From contig JAUDYN010000006.1 in the NCBI GenBank assembly GCA_030407005.1, positions 2,976,001-3,040,000 of the forward strand: a DNA stretch of 64,000 nt, given 5' to 3'. This stretch comes from Desarmillaria ectypa (Eukaryota > Basidiomycota > Agaricomycetes > Agaricales > Physalacriaceae). The notes under the pieces are model-generated. The model was given only the letters and a program-made list of their open reading frames with translations, was not told where the DNA came from and made no database searches. A program made the position numbers and the translations under genes. Shown here one piece after another: positions 1 to 10,651 of the stretch. Numbering within the stretch: position 1 is the first letter of the stretch; each line of letters begins with the position of its first letter.

Positions 1-2560
1 TGACCCAAAAATTGCCTGGTGGGGGAATGAGTCACTCATTCCTTGCCAGAGGAGGCACCAGGCAAAGGATTCAAGGTCATGCCAATACCTCCGCTTAACC
101 GGACTGTTGGCATGATCCAGCAATTCCAGCGCCATGAACGGCTTCGTCCCTGTCTGCTCCCAGCCTTTTTTTTGTGGTGATACGTCTCCAGGATTCATGA
201 GTGCAGCTAGGTCAAAGTCATTCAAGATTGCCTTCCTGGTAATGATATCATACATCAAATTGTTGATACTGATGTCGCCATGTGCTACACCAATGCACCA
301 GAGCAGATAGTGGCCTGTACTAAGCGTGTTGTCAAGAGATAATGGTATGAAAGGAATAAAATGTACAACGGATGAGCTCCCAGAATGCCTTCCAGAAATC
401 CTGTCCGTCATAGCTCTTGATAGGGTGTAGTTTGTGAGAAACCATCCAGAGCAGGGTGCATGAGTGCTCAGCATGGAGACCGAGGAGTTGACGAATGATG
501 GCGGTTGATGTATACTTCACCTCTTGCCAGCTAACGACTGTCGGAATGTGCTCAAGGACATGCGCCTTGAATTCGCCAAGATATTGATTCGCCCTAGAAA
601 TAGCCTCTGCGATGATCTGAGGCTCTCTATCTCGAGAATTCTCCGGCCACGCTGCCTTGAAGAATAAAGGCTGTGGTTTCCTAGTCGAACCTGGCGCGTT
701 GGAAGGAATGCTCAGGGGGCTTTGTTGCAGTACTGGAAGACTCGACGATGTGTTTTCCGGAGTATTCGAGGCTTTGAGATGATTGGAACGTCGCCTCTTA
801 GGGAGAGTTGGCATGGAACCAGGACTAGGAGGCGCCGAGGTGATCATGGGAGCATTGGATAATACATCGTGGGGCCCTTGAGGAGCGATGGACTGCTCGG
901 AACTGTCAAGAACATGGGAGGCAGCCGTGGATGGAACAGAGGTCACTGAAACAAGTGGAGGTGGACTGATCTTTGCATCGTCGGACGACCGTGCATCTGC
1001 CCCGAATGTTCGGCGTCCCACAAGTTGGAAAAGTGCTCTCTTTGCTTTGTCGCACTCGAGGTAGTAGGAGACTAGTCCATTCTCTGTCGTTTGAGATATC
1101 TGGATGTCAGATAATCCCCACATCGCAGTGTCAAACCGCTGGAGAATAATGACCATCACGACAAAGAGTGGAAGTCGTCCAATGATGTCGATAGGTTGTG
1201 TCACGATGCAGCCCTCGGCATCATACCAGCGAAGACTGAGCATGTTATCTATGGATGTCATGTCAGCCTTGATGAAAGCGCAAGGGTAAGAATCACAACC
1301 TTCAAGTAGAAGAACGATACTATGGGTTACATTCCATGCTGCCCAAAGACGCTCGATGGCGTAATACGCACACTGAATTTCTGCGGTAATGCGGGGTGGA
1401 CCGGGATGAAATATCTTGCGCTTCTTCTGCGAGAACGTCGTTTTCTGTGCATACTGTGATCCCTCTGCCTCCGCATGACTACGCTTCTTCTCACAGCTGC
1501 GGGAGGAAGCAGCTCCAGTGAAAGAACCCGAAGCTTGACTGGCCAATCGACGTTCGATTTCGCTCTTGGGGTCACTAGACTGTAGAACATCAGATGCAGG
1601 AGTGGAAGAAGCTGAAAGTAGAGAGTCAGAACAGATATCAAAATCGGAAATTGAACGAGGAACGTACTGTCGCCCAACATCTGTTTCTCGGACGTAGGCT
1701 GATCAAGCGGCGCACTCCCAATGACTCTGTATGCCTTCAATTCAAGGGAACAATGAACGTCCAGCCAACTTGTCTTTTCATCAGTGCCTTTCCGTGCCCA
1801 CTTCCATTCCTTAGACTCGGTCTCAACCGACTGTACCCATGATCGATAATCGAAATCTTTGCACGTATCGTCGAGCTTGAGGAGGTGGGATAGTTGGACG
1901 ATGATGTTATCGGGCTTGCGCTTCGTGGTCGGTAAATCCAGCTCAATTTGCTTGGATTCGATGACCAGGGGATCATTTGGAATAACGATGATTCGGTCGT
2001 GGTCGCCTAAGCATGGTAGCCCGCCAAAAAGGCACTCATCATACTGAAGCATAATGGTATTTATGGCGTTGGAAATCGGGAGGTAGCGCTGCATCTCTGA
2101 CTTTCCCTGGCAGCTGAGAGGCATCAATGTACACATTCAAAAGAGGAGCTATGACGCACAAGTCCTTGAGGTGGGATTTCATTCTTTGCGACATCTCGGA
2201 CCGGGTCTTGGTCTCCGGGGCAGTCTCTGATGGTGAGAGCTCCGGCGAGGTTTTTGCTGACTTCGGAAGACTAGAATTGCAGAATTTGATGGCATCTTCG
2301 AGAATCTCGTCAAAGAGCTGATCGGCGTCGGATTTGGCTGTGTCCAAGGCCGCCGCATCCTTCCCATCAGCAGAGACACCGAGCAACATCCTTGCAAGCA
2401 GGGCCTTGAGCAGGGACACGAATTCGACTATTTGCGTGCCTTCTAGATCGATTTCAACAAGCCTGACGTTGTCTGGTCGATGTAAGCCTTTTGGTGCTGT
2501 TGAACGCAGAACGGAAGTAGGGGTTACGCACCTCTCATTGTTGGGCACCGTAGTGGCCAT
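1..2560 (-). CDS. FunK1-type fungal protein kinase (partial, runs off left edge)
   Basis: Protein kinase-like protein of the fungal FunK1 family, expanded in mushrooms; substrates are not established. The ATG at 2560-2558 opens MATTVPNNER. Inferred introns at 2089-2134, 1612-1667 and 315-369 keep one frame. The middle part has the family pattern with CIVTQPIDIIGRLPLFVV (roughly 1140-1215). The catalytic lobe, 1-314, reads HGDISINNLMYD (HGD in place of the usual HRD, Asp likely the catalytic base), then LNDFDLA (DFD for DFG), GTKPFMALELL and the late FunK1 motif WHDLESFAW. A Ser/Pro-rich, basic insert lies between N- and C-lobe regions (about 620-1000). The C-terminus is cut by the window edge. 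No lesion was seen in the visible part. Family call is confident; kinase activity is inferred. Confidence 0.85.
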
Positions 2561-2937
2561 TCAGACAACGGAAAGGGGATATTGTGAGTAGAGAGAGAGA
2601 GAGTCAAGAATACAAGCAAGTAAGGTCGTGACAAAATATTTAAAGACGACAAGGAGACCCTGACAGATGACGTAGTAAATAACCAAGTACGGCCGGCAAG
2701 CGGCAAGGTCCGCTACCTTGTAGCACATCAGTTCTACAACATGGCATTGCTCTGTCGATATTGGACAGGTACCTGCAAAATTCCAGTCTTTTAAGTCAGC
2801 ATGCAGAACTAGCAAAAGGCCGGGCAGTGCAAAGCTTCAACAAATACCGCGACGCAGTTACTTGGGATTTGATACAGTATGGCTTGGAATACAGACGTCT
2901 AATCAGTTAAGGGTGTGTTCGTGGTTTACCTCTAAGA
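2561..2937. other. Intergenic, upstream of the kinase
   Basis: No coding region, RNA gene or clear repeat recognised. It is the presumed 5' region of the kinase gene and the 3' side of the dead reductase-like gene. Confidence 0.5.
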
Positions 2938-4540
2938 GTCAAATATAGCCCCAAAAGCCAACATTCCTCTACTCCTCAAGCCATAAATAACCTTCTCAGT
3001 CAGCTTCTGGTTTGAAATGACACAAACACACTCGGGCTTAGACTCGTCCACCAGATGATGTGTGAGCTTGATGATATCCGGCTTACCGTGCTTGCGAGTA
3101 TCTAGAACACAATCAGCCAATATCGATGCAGAGAAAGAATAGACATTCCGCACCAGGGCTATTTACTAGCACCATATCAACCAAAGGGTTACCAAACGTC
3201 TTCCTCGTATTCGGCACCATCTAGAGCGACTTGTGGTCAAATTTCCCACTCATGATATGGGGTGTGAATGGAGCAATACCACTCCCCGTAGCAACAAACA
3301 GTACCCGCCTGAACAGTGGCACGATCCGCAACAAGCTACACGTCGAGATCCTGCGAACCTATATCTCTTTTGGAGGGTTATTGATCATTTCCGTTGGCCA
3401 GTCGCCAACTTGGGAGATGATGATGGAGAAGCCAGTCTCTACAGATATAGAAATGGTAACAAAGCTATGCCATTCATACAATGGGTCAGTGGAGAACCGC
3501 TGGAATGATCCGGGAACGGGGGAGGGCATGATAAAAACAAGATAGAAGAAGAGAAGAGAAGAGCGATGTTTTATACCGTAGTCGACGAACGTTTGGACAG
3601 CATGGTCGGAGAGAACGACGCTGCGGACGGGAACCTTTTGGAGTTTAATCCAGGGCAGGAAGAGCGAACAGCTGAGGACGACCATCAGCCAAAAGGGAGC
3701 CGAATGAACAAGAGCGTTTCCCAGGATCTTATGGTCCCTGTGATCATTCGTAAGGAGGACAACCTGTAGAATTGGGTTAGAACAAGTTCGAGGATAATCA
3801 TGCCCTCCCTACCTGAGCCCAAACTAATACTGTTGCAGTCCACCCCATGAATCTATGTACGCGTTCAAACGTACCGTGACGCTTCACACAAAGTGTCAGG
3901 CATGCAATAATAATAATGCTTGCCAAGAACACCAAAATGATGTAGGCAAGGACAACCGCTGCTACTGATATAGCAAAGGGCCAGTGAATGAATCAGACAG
4001 GCAGCGAAAGAGGTCTTACTCCCTTGTTGCTGGCGAGCTCCCTAGTGGCTTGTACGGCGAGGAGAATCAGCCAGAACGTCCCGGAAACAGCTGCACCAAA
4101 GTGAATTCCTCTGTGATGATACATCCTTGCAGCAAGTTTACGGATCCGGAAAGGCCATCTGCCGAATGCGTCAACGCCAGCACGATTCCCAAATAAGCAG
4201 GAACTGACGTCTGGGGTACCGCACAAGCAAGAGTGAACAATGTATTGATAACCAGCTCCTGACGCATAAGAATCGCAATGAGGAGATTCGCGTAGGATAT
4301 GAAGATGCCCATGTTGGTGATGAACATTACTGAGAACAGACGCCGGTAGATGAAGAAGATCTGTAATCGCAAGTTCGTACCAGACGCGGTTGAACTTTTT
4401 CCGGCACATCTTCGTTCTCGTAACCATCTCATGGGTTCATCTGTTTCTCATCAGCGAGCTTGGACGACGCGAGGGAGATCATCGTCTCAGCGGGGCTGCT
4501 CGGGAAGGAGGTGCTGCTAGAGAACTGTGCGTTGCTCATG
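2938..4540 (-). pseudogene. Dead integral-membrane reductase-like gene (NRPS-like-associated membrane/flavoreductase family)
   Basis: The translation follows a fungal membrane protein family with an N-terminal multi-helix part and a C-terminal ferredoxin-reductase-like part. Recognisable pieces in order: FIYRRLFSVMFITNMG, WPFRIRKLAARMYHH (after a 50-nt intron), FERVHRFMGWTATVLVWAQ, VGDWPTEMINNPPKEI, FRRVLFVATGSGIAPF, RKTFGNPLVDMV, KPDIIKLTHHLVDES and the typical end RGMLAFGAIFDS. Several lesions cannot be explained by introns: a TGA after MNP near 4430, a one-base frame change just before FIYRRLF, and TAG codons at 3359-3361 and 3221-3223. Relatives have Trp at or near both TAG positions, so TGG to TAG changes are likely. 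The start at 4540 is the first plausible ATG. A family identity is likely; the exact function of living homologues is unclear to me. Confidence 0.65.
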
Positions 4541-7384
4541 GTGAATGTGGCGAGCTTGGGAGATGGGCGATGCTGGGAAAGATATTGAAGCCGCGTGGTT
4601 TTAAGTGAACACATAGTTGGCTTGCAGCGCCCTTGTAGACTTGGCAATCATGCGCACGACATCATTATAAGCTTGAGTTTCTGTCGCGGACGGTATGCGA
4701 GGAATCGAGAGCATCCCGAGGCAGGTGGAGAAAATGATGCGTTTCAAACATGGTCTTGTTTTGATAGTTTTTGACTTCATGTCTAGGGTGGCATCTGGAT
4801 AAAATCCTGAGCAGATCCCTGGTGCAGTATTCAGTGGGACAGAAACGCCTCATTGGAGAGTACTTACCGAAAGTTAACCAATGCTTCTCACACCGCACCA
4901 GGGCCAACAAGGACTTTTTGCACTGCAGGCGCCATCGATAAAACCCAACATTACTCTAGATAATCTACGCGCGGCGCGCTGGTTCAAGCACGCTGTCCTA
5001 TCGTAAGCATGTGCATAGTTTCGGTGAGTCGTTAAAGCAATCATTCAGTCTCTGGCGGCTACGTATAGTAGAGTCCAAGCGGCTCAAGACGTGGAAGAGT
5101 CGGTTTGGGCCAAGATATTGAACTAGAACAATATGCATGTAGAGCCAAGGTAGCTTGGCAACGGCGGTACGTGATCCAACAAAGATCCTCCTGCGGTATG
5201 CATTGCTTGAATCCGTCTGCACGGGCCGACGCTTCGCACACTTCTGACGATCCCATATGCTCTCTCGTCCTTGAAGATTAAAACGTTCTCACGGCATATG
5301 GGGCAATCTCGCTCAGATCATCACCCTCCAACGCAGCACATAGGAACGGAGCCAGTGCAGTGGTAGGGTCGCGTTAATGTAAGGTAAAACAACTCTGACA
5401 TCGCTTTATGAGAGTGTGACCGAGACAAGGTGAGACGACTACATACTTGAGCACTCTTCGAAACACGGTCAAGGTGGCCGACCATGCGAAAGGGTGGGAT
5501 TTGGAGAGCCAACAGTAGTTTGCTCATCGCCGTTATCTCGCCGTGGCTAGTTCGGCGAATGGTCCTTGCCCCTTCCACGCGTTCACCTAAGCAGGCGAGA
5601 TGAGAGGTATGAAATTACATAACCATGAATATGGGAAACAGCGATGGAGATTGATGCCCCCCGGTTATATGTGGCCAATGGTGCGTCCTGCAATATGAAG
5701 TGCTATTCAGTCATCGTTGAGCAAGGAGATTGATGAAGGGATTACTCTTTCGAGAACATGGCATATCAAGTACGTGAAAGAACCAAAATGCACCCCCGCG
5801 ACTCAATGAACCCCAAGTTCTAATATATTGAGTGACATTATCTCTTCAAGATAAGTGCACGGCATAGGTCTGGGTACGGCGAGAAGTGGGGTTGATGAGA
5901 GTAAGGAACTGAGGATCATGATTCATGTAGGAACATCAACACATACCGTCACCGGTCCAAACTTATGTGATTTCTCACTTGAATATATTTTCAGCTCCGC
6001 CTTAGGACTTTGATGAATTCATTCTATATGACTGTTAATAACTTTTATAGCATTTGAGATACGATGCACCCTGGAGAGGAAGAAGCGTGACAATGACATC
6101 ATTCGAGCATGATGTTGGTTATGATTGCACCAATACTCGACTTGCTAGATATCTTTTCCGTGAATCGGACAACGTCAGCTTCATAGTTGGTTAGGAACGC
6201 GCTTCATCGAAAAAAGGACGTGGTTCACATCCAGCAAAAGCCATTCCAGTAATCCTATTCGCAGGAACCATTTGTACGCCAAATGCCATACGGTCCCAAG
6301 TACGAAGTTGTCGCATGTCCATGGCGTCAAAGCGCTGAGATACTGCATAGAATAAATGATCAGAGCGAGAGGACGCTTGAGGCGTCACGTCGTACGTTCT
6401 GCGACGGCTTGGGAGGCAAGATTATGCTACACCCTATCTTAGAGACTGTATTGGCGAGAAGAACGAGTCACATACAAAAAGTATTTCATCGACATTATAC
6501 ATCCTATTTTTTCACCGGCCCCTAACCAGGCTCGGGAATTATCTGCCTGAATGGGTACCTGCGACTCGACACCTGGCAGCAACGACTCCTTGGTACGTAT
6601 ATGCTCCACGATACGGTCTCATTATATTGATCTTTGTCACGATCTTACCGCAGGTGTCATCATTAGTATTGCTAGAAACCGTCCGGCATCCTTTGCAAAA
6701 AGAGCGCGTCTTCGGGGACAGAATATGGCACTGTGAAAGGACGTCGGGGCCAGAGAGGCGAAGAAGAGGACTCTGAAGAGCCCAGCGGCGCACATTGCGA
6801 TACTGGATGTAGCCTGAGAATTAGAAGTACATTGTTTGGCAAGGACTTTTCTGGGGTGCTCTTGCCAACCTCTGACATAAGTGCAGCAAGATTTCAGACT
6901 CGGCAATTTCCGTCCCTTGTTCTCACAGCCTACTTTTGATCCAAATATCTTAGAAGGTTTTTGTGAAACTCATTCGGCGCGTCTTAATTCGGGTAAACCC
7001 TGAGAAATAAAAACTGTCGTTGTACATCGCTCTTTTTGAAGAACTCACAAACCGTCATCCATTCTGATACGATTTTCCTGGCTCGATCTGGCACCCCGCC
7101 GGTTACGCGAGGACTCCCCAAAGGTTGAGGAGCTGTGTCGCTACCCGGACGAAATCCGAAAGGTTGAGCTGGCTTATTCCATGTCCTCCGACTTCGTGTC
7201 AGAATCTGTTGGGCCGCCTCCCAGAAGGGACATTTGCCCTGCTTAATCTTTGCCTTCGACGAGGAACTGGAAGATGGTATTTCAATTTGTAGACCGATCA
7301 CAGGCGACGTCATCGAATCTAATGGAGACCTTTATAAGCACTCATCCCCTGTGTCAGACGTCCTTTCCTACCACCACTACCACC
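4541..7384. other. Long gap without a recognised gene
   Basis: About 2.8 kb with only short, unconvincing open frames on both strands. A 109-codon ATG frame on the minus strand (7313-6984) sits 72 bp from the DUF1295 start and would be divergent to it, but it matches nothing I know and has no supporting splice or domain signal. Confidence 0.4.
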
Positions 7385-8383
7385 ATGTCCAACTCGAGTT
7401 CTCTTCCAATGATTCGAGGAAGCTACCAGCGCTCCTTCACGGGAATGCTTACCTTGATTGGGCTACGCGTCGCCGAGTGAGTCTTAGCAGCCCACCAACG
7501 AGACGCGCTGGTAATGATATAGTACCGCAGCCCCGTACTCCAGTACACGCTCTTCGAAAAAGGATACGCCGCCGACACGCTCGTACGCGTCGGACTGCTT
7601 CATCCAGCCAGAACATTAGCGTTAGGGAACGGTATTGGCCCAGTACCGACTTTGCTCGTGGGGATGTACTCGGTTGCCGCCCTTCGTCATGTGCGTTTAC
7701 ATCTTCGAAGTCTTTCCCAATTCTGACCTGTGTTACAGTGCTACTGGGTGACATGCACCAATGACTCGACGTATTTCCCGCCTTCTGCAAGTCTGTTCGT
7801 TGGCGGCTTTAATGTTGTTGCGTCGACTTTCAACACATTTGTCGCGGCATATACGCTGTCCAAGGCGTCCTATCTGCTGAGCCCTCCCGTCGATAGCTTT
7901 GAAGGATGGATATCGGCATTAGGATGGCATCAGTACGCTTCCTGATCTTCCTCGTCCTGGCTTTCAGTTGATTCTCTTCTGCAGATGGGTCGGACTCGGG
8001 ATGTTTTCAGCAGGAATTGCCATGGAAATCGTTTCTGAGGAATCACGAAAGGCGTTCAAGGCAAAACCAGAGAATAAAGGCAAAGTTGATGATACAGGTC
8101 TTTTTGGCTTCGTGTATGCGTCTTGTTTTTGCTTTAAACGCGTTCGTTATCTGACACCTACAATAGGAGGCATCCTAACTATCTGGGCTACCTTCTATGG
8201 CGCTGCGGGATGACCCTTGCTACCGGCTCTATCCCTGCTACCATCACCTATGGGATTTTCCAGTTTACCCAGTTCGCATTTTCCATCCCAGACCTGGCGG
8301 GGCATATGCGCAAGAAGTATGGAGATGAATGGACGGATTACCAGCATCGCGTCGCATCCCGCATGATTCCTGGTATTTATTGA
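7385..8383 (+). CDS. DUF1295 / steroid 5-alpha-reductase-like membrane protein
   Basis: Polytopic membrane protein of the DUF1295 group, related in fold to steroid 5-alpha reductases and isoprenylcysteine methyltransferases; probably an ER enzyme acting on a lipid, substrate unknown. Five exons: 7385-7476, 7531-7690, 7739-7932, 7985-8113, 8167-8383. The ATG at 7385 gives MSNSSSLPMIRG. Exon 4 carries GMFSAGIAMEIVSEESRKAF. The join of exons 4 and 5 restores the family signature GFVRHPNYLGYLLWRCGM. The C-terminus has KKYGDEWTDYQHRV and ends MIPGIY, close to the usual end of the family. Without the GT at 8114 the reading frame would stop early, so that splice is needed. All joins keep frame and no lesion is seen. 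Confidence 0.85.
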
Positions 8384-8821
8384 AAGTAGACTTTGGTGTG
8401 AGTTTCAAGGAAGTCAAAGTGTATCCCAACCGCTGTGTTGGCCCATTGTAACATATTGAAAAACGCAATTATCTTCGTTCGACCAGCTGTCGCACATCAG
8501 GTTTTCTCTACCTCCATTGAACGACTTATCTTCATACAGATCGTTGAGTCTGGCTTACAAGACTACAAGACTGCCTGTATGTGCGCTCCTAAAAGTTGAC
8601 CATCCACCGGCCCCCGATTGCGGCCCGACGTTTCTTGAATTTGAATTCATCACATTTCATTCCACTTTGAAAATCGCGACTTGACAACGAATGCCTCTGA
8701 AAGCACGTAACGGAGCTAAAGGACGAGCGCATTGAGGGCAATAGGGAGGAATGTGTGCAACCATTAATAAAATTTATACGCTTTGGCTGACTTGATAGGC
8801 TAGTCAATCTTCAGATACTGA
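8384..8821. other. Convergent intergenic region
   Basis: Space between the 3' ends of the DUF1295 gene (+) and the following minus-strand gene. Nothing recognised beyond presumed 3' UTRs. Confidence 0.5.
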
Positions 8822-9558
8822 CTATGATGCCTTTACAGGATCCAACACCTCCCTTGTCAAAGTACACTCCTGGACCCGCTTGTCGCCCTTTACACCAACC
8901 AGTAGATCCTCGTCCTGGTCATAGCACAACACCCACACCCCCTCACTCTCCTCCATCGCTACGAACCCCTCCCAGCCTTCGAATGTCATCCTCTCCTGGT
9001 CCTCCGTCCAATCCCATGGCCCGACAATGTGCGGCAGACTCTGTGTCTTGCCGCCATACGTGATGACAAGTGTGTCTTTATCCACGTATATCCAATTGAG
9101 CTCGGGCGGGTCAGGTTGGATCGTGCTCACGAGTCCCATCGGTTTGCTGTTCCACGGGTACTGGATAAAGAATCCGGCGAACCCGTGTCCCCCTTCCTTG
9201 CGTTTCTCCTTGTCAGGGTCGGCGAGGTATAGCTGCATCGTCGAGGATCAGTAACCCACACAGTTCCGTGAACGACTGATTTGCTCACCTTGTGATCCCT
9301 CAACACTACTTGCTTGCCTTCCACAAACTCCTTTAATGACGCATCCTCACTGCAGTGCGCATACAACGTGAACTTGGCTAAACGTGGGTCATTCTTATCC
9401 GCCTCCTTGGGTGCACTGTTGCTGTTGTTGTTGTTCTCGGCGGCTCTTTGTTGATTCCCTGCCCCCTGGGCTATACTCGCTACGGACGTCGCCGCTCCTA
9501 CTGCAGCGAGCGGAATGGCTACAGCGCCTGCTGCAACACCGATGACGCCAACAACCAT
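8822..9558 (-). CDS. Conserved fungal protein of unknown function
   Basis: Two secure exons, joined across a 56-nt intron at 9233-9288. The N-terminal part is an Ala/Gly/Val-rich hydrophobic stretch (VVGVIGVAAGAVAIPLAAVG), possibly a membrane segment, followed by an Asn/Ser-rich linker. The C-terminal part has FAGFFIQYPW, LNWIYVDKDTLVITYGG and PHIVGPWDWTEDQE, and looks like a compact globular domain rich in Trp, Asp and Glu. I have the impression of related hypothetical fungal proteins but know no function. The true start is uncertain. The frame is open upstream (GNFFGSGSRYAKKSS) to about 9610, so an extra 5' exon, perhaps from an ATG at 9719 or near 9775, is likely. The stop at 8822-8824 follows DPVKAS. 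Confidence 0.65.
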
Positions 9559-9719
9559 GACTGTTTCGATTCGGTTTGCAGTGGACGACTTTTTTGCGTA
9601 CCGGGAGCCGGATCCGAAAAAGTTGCCACTGTGAGGGGGAATGAAGAAACGGTCAGGTCGGTCAGGACGCGTGTTAGGCCCCCGTTGTCAAGCCCGTATA
9701 TTGCATCCGCTTTCGTCAT

Positions 9720-10306
9720 TCGAGGGCCAGACCCTATTTCGTAAACTTAGCATCTTCGCTTCCATGGCATTGTCCCATTTGGAATATCATTAAGCATTCT
9801 TTCTAACCAAGGTCCAAAGCTATACGATGGAGCGTGCCCAAGTGGTACCGTGCCGTGTAATGATGATGATGATGGCCTAGACTACGGTGCCAGTGGTCTT
9901 CGGAGTTCTGACTGGGCTGTCTTCGGCGGAAAGGAGATGCTCACTCGTGACGCATCAATCTACCTCTAACATTGTGGACGTTGAGCATAGGTGCGTAGTT
10001 CCTGGAGGGAACCGTAGTGTACCTGCTTACTTGCTTCGGCGCTTGGATTTAATTAAGTGTCACATTTCCAAGGAACGAATTCGAAAATCAGTGCGCGCGA
10101 ACCCGGATCAAACTTCACGAAAACTTTGGCACAATTCCAAGGCAGGTACAGGTAATCCTCGATCCCGACCGTAACCTACGGTCGAATTTCGCTCCCGTCC
10201 TATGTTGGCCGCCGGAATTGGTTAGGTTGACGCGCACGGTTACTCCAGCATTACTCCACCGCCTGTTTAAAAGCATGACAGTCTTCCTACCTCATAACCA
10301 AGAAAC
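9720..10306. promoter_or_regulatory. Upstream region of small-protein gene copy 1
   Basis: No gene recognised. A TATA-like TTTAAAAG lies at 10266-10273, 34 bp before the ATG of copy 1, the same arrangement as in the other copies. Confidence 0.5.
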
Positions 10307-10641
10307 ATGTCTGCTCCTGCTGCATCGCTCAAAACCAAGACGCGTTCGCGCTCCTCGTCCTCGTCCTCTTCCTCCTCGTCCTCCTCCGACGAGGATGCCC
10401 CCGTTTTCGCTCCGCTGAAGGAAAAGAAACTTCAATTATCCGCCCGCCCACCTGTCGCGGCGTTAGGCAAGCATGGAGCGGGCAAGCAGAAGGAGGCTCT
10501 GAAGCTCAGGTTGGATCTTAACCTCGAGGTGGAGATCGCTATCCAGGCCAAGGTCAATGGTGATATCACGCTTTCGCTTTTGTGAGTGCATTCGAGTCTG
10601 AGGGGGCTTGGCAGTCGATTAACCGGTTTTTTAGGCAGTGA
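10307..10641 (+). CDS. Small-protein family, copy 1 (Ser-rich, longest)
   Basis: About 93 aa. Starts MSAPAASLKTKTRSR, then a run of about 12 serines and an acidic DEDAP patch, a different N-terminus from the other copies. It then joins the shared module: KQKEALKLRLDLNLEV followed by EIAIQ and AKVNGDITLSLL. The donor is at 10582. Acceptance at 10634 (53-nt intron) gives a C-terminal Gln and a stop at 10639-10641. Acceptance at 10638 would give FEGW and a stop at 10649-10651. The other seven copies end in Glu, so this copy has diverged at the splice. A further donor (GTGAGT) sits at 10686, 44 nt after the stop. No signal peptide or known domain. Function unknown. The conserved module and splice position make the gene itself credible. 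Confidence 0.85.
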
Positions 10642-10651
10642 AGGATGGTGA

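Noticed and set aside
6984..7313. 109-codon ATG frame divergent to the DUF1295 gene
   Set aside because: No recognisable motif; could be chance, so only mentioned in the gap note.
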